Assembly (NCBI RefSeq): GCF_000234665.1 | Contig: NC_018322.1 | Coordinates: forward strand, 186,001-250,000 | Length of the DNA stretch: 64,000 bases | Direction of reading: 5' to 3' | From: Leishmania mexicana MHOM/GT/2001/U1103 | Taxonomy: Eukaryota > Euglenozoa > Kinetoplastea > Trypanosomatida > Trypanosomatidae | Shown here: piece after piece, positions 30,241 to 41,374 of the stretch | Numbering within the stretch: position 1 is the stretch's first letter | Layout: each line of letters starts with the position of its first letter | The notes under the pieces: model-generated | Database searches by the model: none | What the model saw: the letters and a program-made list of their open reading frames with translations, nothing else | What the model was told of the DNA's origin: nothing | Position numbers and translations under genes: made by a program

Positions 30241-31110
30241 GGAGGGAATGGTGAGCAACGATGGCGCGTTGGGTATTTTCCGTCATTGTGAAGTCGTAAA
30301 AGGAATACCCCATAAGCAGGTCGACGTTACCCCTAGATCCTCAGTGCACTTTTTGACCGCAGGAAAAGATGCCGTCGGTCCCTCTGTACGAGCTGGTCAT
30401 TGCACACAGAATCATTCTGTCAATGATGTGCCTCCTATCGCCGGCGTGAGGAGTGTCGTGTCTGGAAAGGCTTTCGGTCCCCCCACCCCCATTCGGGCAC
30501 TGGCGGCTGCCACAGTTTTCAATTCCCACCGCTCTTTTTAGTGCAGTTGATTGTCACCCCAGCAGTGCCTTTATTCACCACAGGGAGTAAATGCCAATGT
30601 GGGCCGCAAGGCCTTTGGGTGCGGCACGCCATCGTTCTCATAACGCCGTGCCAAGGGGACCCTCCATTACCGGAGCCCGTCGCCGAGAAAAGGGACTCGG
30701 ATTGCTGAAAAAAAAAATTGAGCAGAACACTTTTGCTGTGTTTTGCACTCACTGGGGGAAGGGAGGGTTTCTTCACACAGTCAACTGTGAACGTCCTTGT
30801 GACGCACAAACTTCTGGGCAGGCTGTCCTCTATCATGGCCTGTAACCGCTCGACACAGCTGCAAAAGCTGATGCTATTGGCTGTGAAGACAACCAACAAG
30901 GCAGCGAGCGGTTTGCGGAAAAATAACTGTCAATCCAAGGTTGTGGAGTGTGCCTTTTCTCTCTCGGTCGCTACTGCTTCTTGTCAGTCCCTGATCCAAA
31001 CGAAAAAAAATACCACTAACTATCCAAAGATCCCTGCACCTTTCGTCCTACTGCTAACTATCACTCTTGCTTGACCTCTCTGTCTCCCATACTTTTCGCA
31101 TCTACCACTC

Positions 31111-31135
31111 TTTATTTTTTTTTTCCGCTCCGCAG
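31111..31135 (+). promoter_or_regulatory. Predicted spliced-leader acceptor for the MSP-domain gene
   Basis: A tract of 12 or more pyrimidines (mostly T) leads into CCGCTCCGCAG with AG at 31134-31135, about 58 nt before the ATG at 31194. The TTG-started frame from 31071 is therefore mostly upstream of the mRNA 5' end. Confidence 0.6.
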
Positions 31136-31193
31136 CGTAGCCATATTTCATACTTTCATTTTTTCTTTGGCTGCCTTGTCACAGAACAGCAAA

Positions 31194-34100
31194 ATGGACT
31201 TTCTTTCCTTTGACAACGGAGTGATCAAAAATCCATTCTACCGGAAAGACGCTGTTGACGGCGACGGCGGTTACAGAGCTCATCGCAAATGGAATCGCCA
31301 ACCTCGCGACGCTATCACCTGTGCCATACCCGCATACACGCGCAATCTGCTATCCGAAGACAAGACACCATTCCAATGCAGTCCAGCAGCTGTGTGCTTC
31401 ACCGATTACGATGTCGGCATAGAGCACAAGATTATTGTCGCCTTTACAAATACGGCTACAGTCCCCAAAACATTCCGAGTGATGCCCATTCTGTCGAGGT
31501 ACGCGAACGTGGTGAGCGTCGAGTACACTGTTCCACCAAGAATATCACCGGGACTGTCGTGGAATGTCACCGTCAAATACCGACCTCGCGATGTAAGTGA
31601 TATTTCCACCGCCATTTATGTCAAGACTGATGAGGGTTACTTTGCAGTTCCGCTCACCTCCTCGAAGAAAGCGTTTGTCTTTTCTGTGGAGCCGAGGAGC
31701 GTGAGTTTTGGCACCGTGATTGTGGGCGAAAAGCGTGCGAAGGTGATTACGCTTCGAAATAGTGGAGCAATGCCGGGAACTGTGATCGTCGGTGGTGATT
31801 TCAAATCTCTCCTCGAGCAAAAACACACGAATCCTGTCGATGGCAAAAAAATGAGCTTTTTCCGAATTTCACCACCGCAGTACAAGATAGAGATTCCATC
31901 GTTCTCTAAGTCGCTGGTAGTTCTCAGCTTTGCCCCGCTGAATCCGACGCAGATCAACAACGAAATTACATTCACAGAGAAGAACAGTTCTCAGCTACCT
32001 CACTCCATTCCAATTACAGGCAGCAGCACGAACCTTCCAGTGTTTCTTACAACTGGAAAACTGGAATTTGGGGCGTGCTTTTACGGCGAGCAATACTGGG
32101 ATGAGGTGAGTGTCGTCAATAAAGCTAACATTGCCGCGGCAGCAGAGTTTCAAGTTCCTCCGTCGTTGGTTGGCGCCTTGGCTGTCTCCCCGTCTCGTGT
32201 GTGTGTGCAGTCTGGTGAGGAATACAGTGTGCGGGTCGTTTTCACGCCTTCGAAAGACCTGCCAAAAGATTTCTCTTCGGTAATCAAGTGCGTCGTACAG
32301 AATCAAAAACTACCTCTCACTTTGAACATAGACGGCGTGCTATCGCACCGTGCACCCTGTTTGCCGTCTACTGCTTTTGATATTGGCACAATCCCGTTGC
32401 AAACGATGAGATCAGTACAGGTGCCTGTTACGAACGAATCGAGTGTGAAGCAGCTCGTCGGCTTCGATAATCTTCCTCCTTGGGTCGTAGCTACCCCTGA
32501 GGTTTTGGCACTCGTACCTTTTGAGACGGCGAGCTTCACCCTCAAGATGGAGGCCCCGCAGGATGGTCGTTTTTCGCACCGCCTGAAGCTCATAAACGAG
32601 TTTGGTGACACGCAATACATTTCTCTTAGTGGGCAGGGAACACGTCCTCCGGTAGCACTTTCAGCGCGGACGCTGCTGCTTCCCCCCTGTAACATTGGCC
32701 GCAGTGTTTTTGCTACGACAGTGCTTTCAAACACAAGCGGGAAGCTGATTCAGTTTAGCTTTTGCGTCCCGTGCTCTTTTTTCAGAGTGTCTCCTAACGC
32801 AGGTGTTTTGCAGCCGGGCGAAAGTGTTGTGGTGGCTATCTTTTTCCATGCACCAATGGAGTTTGAGTACGTGGAGTCCCCGCAGCCGGTCGCCCCACTG
32901 CATCGGGCAAGGCCGAAAAAAGACGTCTCGATTGGATTCGTCTCCGACGCGCCGCCACCGCAAAAGCAATCCATGTATGATGACTGGGTGTCTGGAAGCG
33001 AAATGGAGCTATGGAGTAGGCATAAGCAGTTTCGAATTCAGTGCTGCTTGAACGGCTTAGACGATGAATGCTGCTTTATTGTGGTGAGGTGCTGTGCGGT
33101 GAGGCCATCTGTGAGAATCGAGGAGGCTGAAAAGGCACCAATCACGCTGCCAACAAAACAACAGAAGCCCACTGAAAACGATGCTCGCCGGGTGTCCCCA
33201 AAAGGTTCTGATGTCGCAGATAGAGATGAAAACGGTGCTACGTCCCAAAAGTACAAGGGAGAGGTGTTCATTGAGTTTGGGAAAGCACCAATTCATCACG
33301 CTTCTATTCGCTCGTGCAAGGTACATAATACTGGTGATGCACCTTTCATGATTCGCGCTCCGCCGCTGAGCCCGTTTTCCTCGTTTTCGCTTCTGACCAT
33401 GGCATTCGATGAGGTGCCGCCACATACAGAAGCAGAGATACATTTCTCCTTTCATCCGCACTCGTACGGGAAATTCAATGAAACAATAAAGGTGGAACTG
33501 GCTATGCCCGACGGCACAGTCACTTTTGTTTTTGCGAACGTGCAGGGGACATGCAGTCCGACACAGCTGACCATTACTCCCGCAGAAAGCGTTTCGCAAC
33601 AAGACGCTTCCTCTATTGTGTCTGTGGAGCATATGGCGTTCGACTGTACGCAGAAGAGCGAATCCACGCGGAAGGGTTTGAGTTTCCACAACGTGGGCTC
33701 CTTCTCTCTTGAAGTCCTAATAACCAGTTACACGGAGGAAGGTGAAAGGGCGCATGCAGGGAGCAACGCTGTGCTTTTTGATCCGAGCGACATACTGCCC
33801 TTTCTCGTGCACCCGCGTGCGTTCACTCTGCAGCCGAACACGAAGCAGGTTGTGGATGTTGTGTTCGCGCCGTCGGATGTTGGGGTGTACTCGAAACGAC
33901 TGAGCATTGCTGCCAGCGGCGAAACTCGTGAACTCGCTCTCGAGGGTCGAAGTGTGAGTAGCGGCATCTACTGCTTTGTGCCGATTTCAGACGTGAAAAC
34001 GGGTAAGCCAACCGCAGTCTCCTTTGAAGGCGGGATCGGTTGCCGGCCTGACTACCCTGTTTCACTGCCTTTTGCGGAAGAGGAAAGCAAAATATTGATA

Positions 34101-34388
34101 CTCGGTAATCTTCTCAAAGGCCTCAGTGTGGAATACAATGTGCAGAACTGGGAGCAGACGAGTCCTCTCGAAATGCCACAGGAGTGGAGTGTGACACCGC
34201 TTTCGCAAATTGTTGCAAGCGGAAAAGAAGCACGCCTCTCCGTCCATCGGTCCTTTCCAGAGGATGAGGATGAAGGTGTTTTGTGTGGCATCAACTCGCT
34301 CTTCCCATTCCGGTTCACAATCGTTTTGAGGGGTGAGGGTGCAGAACTGCTAGCTTACCGTACCCTTTACGTTGTCTGCACTGATTAG
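31194..34388 (+). CDS. MSP/ASH-domain protein, hydin/CFAP type (probable flagellar protein)
   Basis: 1,064 residues beginning MDFLSFDNGVIKNPFYRKD. It is built almost entirely of immunoglobulin-like ASH/MSP modules. Recurrent signatures are F-x-x-x-x-x-G plus a later NTG/NSG strand, for example SVSFGTVIVGEKRAKVITLR near residue 170, FDIGTIPLQTMRSVQVPVTN near 390, FIEFGKAPIHHASIRSCKVH near 690, and LQPNTKQVVDVVFAPSDVG near 880. ASH domains occur in axonemal and centrosomal proteins (hydin, CFAP74, CFAP221, CFAP65), so a role in the flagellar central apparatus is the best inference; I cannot say which CFAP it corresponds to. No transmembrane segments or enzymatic motifs are seen. It is the first gene of the right unit. 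Third-position GC looks lower than in genes further out. Confidence 0.82.
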   Translation: MDFLSFDNGVIKNPFYRKDAVDGDGGYRAHRKWNRQPRDAITCAIPAYTRNLLSEDKTPFQCSPAAVCFTDYDVGIEHKIIVAFTNTATVPKTFRVMPILSRYANVVSVEYTVPPRISPGLSWNVTVKYRPRDVSDISTAIYVKTDEGYFAVPLTSSKKAFVFSVEPRSVSFGTVIVGEKRAKVITLRNSGAMPGTVIVGGDFKSLLEQKHTNPVDGKKMSFFRISPPQYKIEIPSFSKSLVVLSFAPLNPTQINNEITFTEKNSSQLPHSIPITGSSTNLPVFLTTGKLEFGACFYGEQYWDEVSVVNKANIAAAAEFQVPPSLVGALAVSPSRVCVQSGEEYSVRVVFTPSKDLPKDFSSVIKCVVQNQKLPLTLNIDGVLSHRAPCLPSTAFDIGTIPLQTMRSVQVPVTNESSVKQLVGFDNLPPWVVATPEVLALVPFETASFTLKMEAPQDGRFSHRLKLINEFGDTQYISLSGQGTRPPVALSARTLLLPPCNIGRSVFATTVLSNTSGKLIQFSFCVPCSFFRVSPNAGVLQPGESVVVAIFFHAPMEFEYVESPQPVAPLHRARPKKDVSIGFVSDAPPPQKQSMYDDWVSGSEMELWSRHKQFRIQCCLNGLDDECCFIVVRCCAVRPSVRIEEAEKAPITLPTKQQKPTENDARRVSPKGSDVADRDENGATSQKYKGEVFIEFGKAPIHHASIRSCKVHNTGDAPFMIRAPPLSPFSSFSLLTMAFDEVPPHTEAEIHFSFHPHSYGKFNETIKVELAMPDGTVTFVFANVQGTCSPTQLTITPAESVSQQDASSIVSVEHMAFDCTQKSESTRKGLSFHNVGSFSLEVLITSYTEEGERAHAGSNAVLFDPSDILPFLVHPRAFTLQPNTKQVVDVVFAPSDVGVYSKRLSIAASGETRELALEGRSVSSGIYCFVPISDVKTGKPTAVSFEGGIGCRPDYPVSLPFAEEESKILILGNLLKGLSVEYNVQNWEQTSPLEMPQEWSVTPLSQIVASGKEARLSVHRSFPEDEDEGVLCGINSLFPFRFTIVLRGEGAELLAYRTLYVVCTD

Positions 34389-35284
34389 CGTTACCCGGCT
34401 CTACAAGTCTTTTATTTACCGAGTGACAGTGGTGCGGTTTTTGTAGTTGCCCATGTTTCCGGCACACACCCCGTACCGATGGGCGCTCATACGCCTTGCT
34501 GATCTTGCATCCAACATGGAATGTAAACATGTACATAGAGATAGCGGTTAGTTTTGTGCGTCTGTGTGCTTCATTTCTTTCTTTTGGGGTTCTCACGGTC
34601 GCGTTTCTTTCCCCTTTTGTGTGCAAAAAAAAAGAAAGAAGGCAATCAGCGCCTCCCAACTTTTCCCTGATTTTGGAACTGTGATACCCTTGCAAGCCCC
34701 AACGAAAAAAAAAGGGCTGCAGCCTCACCTTTACAAGAGCACGCAAAAGAAAAAAAGAAAGAAAACGTCTGCAGCAACGCCGGTAGTACAGCGTTGCTCG
34801 GATGGTGCCTATTCCTCACTGTGTGTGTGTGCTGGATGAGGCCAGCAGGCGCGGCGAAGCAGCATCCTCTGCTTTGCTCCCTCGAAGTAGAAAAAAAACG
34901 GCGACCTGTGGATAGGGAAGAAAATGAAGAAGCGATTGTCCCTACATGTACTCGGGGAAGCGCTTCCCGATCCTACTCACATGACCTCAATATCCAACCT
35001 CGGTCTGTGTTTTTTTTTTTTTCGTGGGCTCATGAAGAACCCCTGCTTGGTCTGCTCTACGTCTTGAGGCTGCCTCAGCAAGTTTTCCCACTGTACGTTT
35101 ACTCTTGGTAGATTGCTGCGAATCCTTGCACGATTCCATCTCTCTCTCAGGTGTACCGCGCCGCTTTGTTGCTTGTTGGTTTGTGTTTCGTTATTGTTGT
35201 TCGTGTGGCTGCATGTTGAGCGCACTACTTCCGGACATTTGCCGATTCTCGCTCTTTTAAAAAGGGAGTCAAACGTCACGCAAT
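34389..35284. other. Intergenic: MSP gene to dienoyl-CoA isomerase-like gene (0.9 kb)
   Basis: No gene. T-rich tracts and several A9-type runs occur; a candidate acceptor (CTCTCTCTCAG) ends at about 35150, about 135 nt before the next ATG. Confidence 0.6.
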
Positions 35285-36256
35285 ATGAAGGTGTGTTGCC
35301 GGCTGCTGTCTGCCTCAGAGGCAGCGTCGCTCATACGTCGCGTTGGGCCCTTTGCAGTGCACCGTGGTGAGACCAAAGGCGTCATTGAAATTCTCTCCGG
35401 CGACCCCAATCACCCCGTGAAGAAGCTCAACCTTCTTGGCCTCACCTATGCAGCCGCTCTCACAGAGCTTTCAGAGCTACTCTCAGAGGAGCTCAACGCT
35501 GAAGCCCGTGTCGCCATCTTCGCAGCACGTGACGGCTGCTCGTTTTCGGCCGGCATCGACTTGAAGGAACTCTCGGGAATGACGCCTCCTTCTGGCAGCG
35601 GCGCCGCTGCCGCCGTAGCAACTTCGACCGGCTCCAAAGCCCCTGCAATGCTTCTTCAGCACCAGCACCGTGTGGTGCGCGCTTTCCAAGATGGAATATC
35701 TTCGCTGGCGCGGTGCCGCATTCCCGTCATCGCTGCGATCGATGGCCATTGCATCGGTGGAGCTACATCGGTCGCCTCTGCGTGCGATGTGCGTTACACT
35801 ACAACACGTGCAATCTTTTCTGTGAAGGAGGCAGCAGTGGGCCTTGCCGCGGACATTGGCGTGCTGCAGCGTCTTCCCGCCATTATTGGTGAGGGACGCA
35901 CGCGCGAGCTTGCCTTTACATGCTGCGACTTCAGCGGTGAAGAGGCGAAAGCAATGGGCTTTGTCGAGGAAGTGTGTGCAGATTATCCAGCACTCCTCGC
36001 CCACGCGCGAAAGCGCGCCGCACAGATTGCTGCCAACTCGCCACTGGGAGTGCAGAACACAAAGCTGGTTCTGAATTGGGAACGGGAGCGCGCGGCCCAG
36101 ACGTCACTCGAGTACCAAGCTGCCATCAACGCCTTTAGTCTGCACTGCAACGATATCCCAGAGGCAGCGCGTGCGTTTGCTGAGAAGCGGGCGCCCGTAT
36201 TCACTGATTACATGGTAAACCCCAGAGGAGGCCTGCCGCATTCAAGTCAATCGTGA
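35285..36256 (+). CDS. ECH1: Delta(3,5)-delta(2,4)-dienoyl-CoA isomerase-like, crotonase superfamily
   Basis: 323 residues from the ATG at 35285. Crotonase-fold signatures are CSFSAGIDLKEL (oxyanion loop) and IPVIAAIDGHCIGGATSVAS (second oxyanion strand). The segment ACDVRYTTTRAIFSVKEAAV, then GLAADIGVLQRLP, closely matches ECH1, the auxiliary enzyme that processes odd-position double bonds in fatty-acid beta-oxidation; the three acidic residues of the ECH1 active site (Asp in CDVR, Glu in VKE, Asp in AADIG) are all present. An Ala/Gly/Ser-rich insert (about residues 97-117) interrupts the usual loop. The C-terminus SQS is not a standard PTS1 signal; the N-terminus (MKVCCRLLSASEAASLIRRV) is basic and could be a mitochondrial presequence. 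The family call is firm; the exact substrate is less so. Confidence 0.88.
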   Translation: MKVCCRLLSASEAASLIRRVGPFAVHRGETKGVIEILSGDPNHPVKKLNLLGLTYAAALTELSELLSEELNAEARVAIFAARDGCSFSAGIDLKELSGMTPPSGSGAAAAVATSTGSKAPAMLLQHQHRVVRAFQDGISSLARCRIPVIAAIDGHCIGGATSVASACDVRYTTTRAIFSVKEAAVGLAADIGVLQRLPAIIGEGRTRELAFTCCDFSGEEAKAMGFVEEVCADYPALLAHARKRAAQIAANSPLGVQNTKLVLNWERERAAQTSLEYQAAINAFSLHCNDIPEAARAFAEKRAPVFTDYMVNPRGGLPHSSQS

Positions 36257-39200
36257 CTGTAATGGCCGTGAGCAGTCCTCCTTTCGTGGTGGTTCCTGCG
36301 TGTATGCGTACCCCTGTTTCTTCACACACACACACACACGAACGAACTGGAGGCTTTCTTCCACGCCCCCTCTCCTCTCCTCTCCCTCCGTGTGACTTTT
36401 ATCGCGCCTTTTATGTGTCTCTATGTATGTGTTGTAGCAGAGTTTTACCCTGCTCGAATTCTGGTTTCTGCTCCCTCTTCTGAATGCTAGCGTTTCTGTT
36501 TTATTATTATTATTTTGTTTGCTTGTCTCTGTCCTCCTGTGTTGCTGTTTATGTTTTCGCATTGTGTGCATGTATGTGTGTGTGCGTACGTGCGTGTGCG
36601 TGTGTCACTCCTCTGTGGCGGGCTCCTCCCAATCACACTTCTGCCGCCCCACCAGTATACTCTCCGGCCCCGCCAGCAGCTGGCGGGGCCCAGCGTCTTA
36701 CTTCCTGCACTCCCTTTCTCTCGCGCCCCTCACGTCCTCTCCAAACGAAGTGGCACGCGGGAATGCGCTCCACTGACTGCCAGATGTTGGGCGTACTACC
36801 CAAAGCAGCAGAAAAAAAGAAAGGCAAAGAAAAACAGAACCACCGCCTAAAGCCCGGGTCCTTACTCCGACAAGTGATCACGATGCAACGGAGGGAGGGG
36901 AAGAGTACGAAATCGAGTGAAGGCCCTATGCTGGTCTCGTGCTCCCTCCCCTACCCCTCCCCCAGTTCCCAACCCAGAAATATTGTGCGCCGAAGAAGCA
37001 GGTAATTACTACCCTGTATTATTGTTTCCCCTGCATCCCTCTATAAGTACTCAGCGGACTTTGACGCAATGGCTCCTCGCCGTTTCTCGCTGCTGCTTAC
37101 TCTCCCTCCATGCCTCCCTTTCGGCGGTATCGGTGCCATACATCTTTTTTTTCTTTTCCGGTGTCCTCGCCGACTCTCATAACTTTCACACGCTCGCTCT
37201 TCCCTCTTCCCCTCACCGGCTCCAACACACACACGCACGCATGCCTGCATCGTAACACCAATGCGTCACACACTCGCTCGATCGAAGATCTCCAGCAACT
37301 CTAGCTCGGCTCTCTCCTCTCTCTCTCTCCTAAGCAACGAAAAGAACGAAAAAGAAATCACGTTCCGCTCCAAAAGACCAAAGCAACAATAAAAAGCCCT
37401 TCGACAGCTGAACAGCCAAAAAAAAAAAACAGAAGAGACGCGAAGCCTTCATCAGCCCAAAGCACGTATCACTAGTAAAACCACCTACTGGTCCTTCTCT
37501 TTCCTGTTGTCATTGGTTTGTCTCGTCGTGGTTGTGGTTGTTGTGTATCTTTGTGTGCGCGTGTGTGCCTGTGTCCCACGCCCCCACCCCACCCCCCTCT
37601 CACGCATTATCGTGGTACCGGTGCTTTCACTCCTTTCTTTGGCTTTCGTTTATTTGTCGCACTCGATTATTTTCTACATACCTCTCTTTTCTGGCTTGGA
37701 CGACCCCTCTTTTGCTTTTGGTGTTGTTTTCTGTTTTTTTTTGTTGTCGTCGTTGTCTTTCTCACTACATATCTCCCCCTCCCCCTTCCCCCACTCCCTT
37801 CGCATCAGCTTGTTGCTGCTGTTGCTGCTGCTGCTGCCCATCACCCACCCTTCTTTTAACAACTCTCTCTTTTCCCTAGCATTCTCCCCGTCTTCCTCCC
37901 CCTCGCTTCTCTACGAGACTTTCTCGGAGAAGAGCAAAGAAAAAGCAACAACGGCAATCCTATATCTTTTTTTTCTTGTTCTTCGTTCAGTTGCTTGTTT
38001 CTTGGGTTGGGATTCTACCCTTATCTACACCTCCCTCTCCCTCCCTCCCCCAGTTGCCTTCCTTCATCCTTTTTTGTTTTGTTTCTTTCGTCCCTCCCCG
38101 CACACATCTAGCCCTTCCCCTTTGTGTTCGTGTGTGTGTGGGTGGGTGCGTGGGTGCGTGTGTTGTGTTTCGCTCCTCTTCTCTTCCTCCCCTCTTTTGT
38201 TGTTTGTTTGCTTTCTTCGCTCATCTTTCATCTGATCTTTCTTTGTGCGTGCGTGTGTTGACCGTTCCTTTATTTTCTTGCTCACTTGACCTCCTTTCCT
38301 GCCTCCCCCCACTTTTTGTTTGACACCCCCTCCCATCTCCCCTCCCTCTTCCATCTCATCTACCCAACCATATCTGCCGTTTTCTTTTTTGACTTTTTTT
38401 GATTTTTTTTGTTTGGTTCTGTGTTCTGCCACCTGTGCTCTCCTCATCGAACACACTCTTTTTTTTGTTCTCTCGCAGATTCCTTTGTGTGTGTGTGCGT
38501 GTGCGTCTCTACTGTTTGTCTGTGTCCCAGAGAGTTTTTTTTCTTGTGCGTTTTTCTCTTTCTGCCTTTATTTCTTTTTTGTTTGTTTTTCGTTGTTGTC
38601 GTCGTTGTTTGCGTTGTGTACTCTCCGGTTTTTTCTTTTTTATTTTCGTTCGTTCCGTTTAGGTCTTACGTGTTTACGTTTTTTTCCCCTTCCCTTTTGT
38701 CGTGTTGTTTCCGGTTGTGTTGATTCCTCCACATACACACACACATACACACATACATACCTCCCCCTCCCTCTCTCTTGCGTGCGTGTGTGCGTGCCGG
38801 CGTGCGGGTGTGGTCTCTCTGCCTTCTCAGGCTCTTTTTTCTTGCTGTTATTATTGCTTTCCCTGAGCTACCTTTGACTGTGCGCCATTTTGTTTTGGCT
38901 CTTCTTTGTTGACCGACTGCCACTCCGAGAATCAGTCGTGTGCGTGTGTGCGTGTGTGTGTGTGTGTGCTTCTGTCCTCCCTTCCTATTTCGCAACTTTC
39001 TGTGTCAGTGCGTCTCTGTATTCGGACAGCAACGGAAACAAGGCGGATTGCCTGCACGACGAAAAAAAAAACGCACACACACAACGGAGAGAACAGGATA
39101 TCACCGTGGGGGCAGCACGTAGGAAAAAGAAACAAAGTCGAGTAAGCAATAGGGCTAGTTGTTGATTGGCGCGCACACACGAAAAAAAAAAGACAGAAAA

Positions 39201-40144
39201 CATACACGCCGCGAAAACAACAACGAAACTGAACGAGAGACCAGTGACAATAGACGGAGGAAACAAAAAAGGCATTTGAAAGCAAAGTGGGAGTGGCAGA
39301 AGAGTGGTGCCCGTGTTTATTTTTTATTCGTGTGTGTGTTTGTGTGTATGTGAGAGAGTCCGATTTCCTCTACGAGAAATTCTCGCTGCTTTCTGGCCCC
39401 TCTTCTGGTGGGCTCGTTGTGGTCTCCCTCCTCTTTCTACGTAGAAACGTCTTCCCACTCGCGTGTGGTTACGTTTTACTTGTCTTTCTGTCAATTTTTT
39501 TCTCCCGCTGTCTTACCTCTTCTTCAGGGACCAATAACGAAAAAAAAATTCTCAAAGAACCGAGAACGACTTTGTGTGTGAGTGAGTGAGTGCGTGCGTG
39601 CGTGTGTGTGTGTGTGTGTGTATGCTTTTTTCTTCCTGGGTTCTCGTCATTTTCTTGCTTCCGCTTTTTTCTGTGTGTTTCTATCTCTTGGTACGTGCGT
39701 ATCTTCCTTCGAAGCCCTACTTCACCGCCTCCTCTCTTCTTCCTTGTCCCTCCCCCATCCCACCACTGCCTCGCCCTCGCTGCCCATCAGCGCGCGTGTC
39801 TCTGTGTCTGAGCGCTTTTTCATCTCCCACCTTTCTTTTTTTGCTAGTGCAGTCGAAAAAAAAAGGAAAGCGGAGGACAGACCTAAACGTGGCAGCGCTC
39901 GTGCTCCTCTGCTTTTTTTTTCTTTGCTACTGCTTATATCCATACAGACGTGTTTCCACGGAAGGAGAAGATATACCCTTTCCCCACCCGTTTCTCTCTC
40001 TCTGCTTCCTTCGGTGCTTACATTTTCGTCTTCCCTCTATTGTCGCTCTCCCTCGCGTGTCTGTGTGCCCCGTGTACGTGTGTTTGTGTTTCTGTTTTTG
40101 TTGCTTCTTTGCGCCGCCATCCACCACCACCCCCTACCCACCTC

Positions 40145-40563
40145 CGTTTGCCTGCTGCCTTTTTTTTTCTCTGTCCCTGCGGCGCTCGCTTGTCTTCTTG
40201 CCTGACCGAAGAAAAGACACGCGAAAAAGAAAAAAAAACGGTGTTGTTGTACTCTCTCTCTCCCTCTCTCTGTGTGTATGTGTGTGTGCATGTGTGCAGG
40301 TGATTCGCGCTGCGATTGCTTCTTACAGTCTCCTATCGGCTTGTGAACATTTGTTCGTCGTCGTCGTCGTCCATTCTCTTCCCTCGTTCACATTTTTTTT
40401 TCGCCTTTTCGCGTTTGCTTCTGACCCCCCCCCTTCCCTTTCCCTTGTGAAGGTGTGGCAAAAACAAGCAACGGTACAGAAACGCAACAACCACAAAAAA
40501 GAAAAGGAAGAAGGTGCGTATTCTCTCCTGCCTTGCCTCTTGCCTGGCTTGTGTGTATGTGTG
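40145..40563 (+). repeat. Duplicated 419-bp segment, copy 1
   Basis: Matches 40955-41374 with one difference, an extra A in an A-run of the second copy. Both are low-complexity intergenic DNA. Confidence 0.9.
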
Positions 40564-40854
40564 GTGGAATTCCCTTTTTTTTTGTTGTTGTTGTTTTAAC
40601 CTTGCATGGCCTAGCGTCATCATCTCTGTCTGTGTCTCTTCCCATTCACACCCTCCCCCACCACTACCACCACCACCCTCCCTCCCTCCCTCCCCAACCG
40701 CTCACCTGCCATCGCTGGCGGTGCTCTCCGTCCCCCTTCCCCCTCCTCCTCCTTCTCGCTCTTGTGGTGTTGTGTATTGGTTTTATGCTCAAGTGGTAGA
40801 ACGACAGGGAACAGGAGACAAAAAGGGGAGGGAGGGAACTGCCGGGTGTGCGGG

Positions 40855-40954
40855 NNNNNNNNNNNNNNNNNNNNNNNNNNNNNNNNNNNNNNNNNNNNNN
40901 NNNNNNNNNNNNNNNNNNNNNNNNNNNNNNNNNNNNNNNNNNNNNNNNNNNNNN
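40855..40954. other. Assembly gap (100 N)
   Basis: Exactly 100 N, the usual convention for a gap of unknown size. Confidence 0.99.
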
Positions 40955-41374
40955 CGTTTGCCTGCTGCCTTTTTTTTTCTCTGTCCCTGCGGCGCTCGCT
41001 TGTCTTCTTGCCTGACCGAAGAAAAGACACGCGAAAAAGAAAAAAAAAACGGTGTTGTTGTACTCTCTCTCTCCCTCTCTCTGTGTGTATGTGTGTGTGC
41101 ATGTGTGCAGGTGATTCGCGCTGCGATTGCTTCTTACAGTCTCCTATCGGCTTGTGAACATTTGTTCGTCGTCGTCGTCGTCCATTCTCTTCCCTCGTTC
41201 ACATTTTTTTTTCGCCTTTTCGCGTTTGCTTCTGACCCCCCCCCTTCCCTTTCCCTTGTGAAGGTGTGGCAAAAACAAGCAACGGTACAGAAACGCAACA
41301 ACCACAAAAAAGAAAAGGAAGAAGGTGCGTATTCTCTCCTGCCTTGCCTCTTGCCTGGCTTGTGTGTATGTGTG
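40955..41374 (+). repeat. Duplicated 420-bp segment, copy 2
   Basis: Begins at the first base after the gap and matches 40145-40563. Because the match starts exactly at the gap edge it may extend leftward into unsequenced DNA. Confidence 0.9.

Larger units (their letters stand above)
29291..31193. promoter_or_regulatory. Divergent strand-switch region (presumed Pol II start region)
   Basis: All genes left of it are on the minus strand and all genes right of it on the plus strand. Such divergent switch regions are the main transcription start regions in Leishmania, marked in studied species by acetylated H3 and variant histones. No TATA-type core promoter is seen, as expected. It contains the second SIDER-like copy and a T-rich tract leading into the splice acceptor of the MSP gene. 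Confidence 0.8.

Noticed and set aside
30061..30291. Small conserved ORF shared with 20933-21226
   Set aside because: The shared sequence (MIQTCSLPPVAP...) is just the translation of the SIDER-like repeat.
39586..40599. 337-codon open frame on the plus strand
   Set aside because: Composition is almost only C, V, F, L, S from TG- and T-rich repeats; no domain, no plausible start context.
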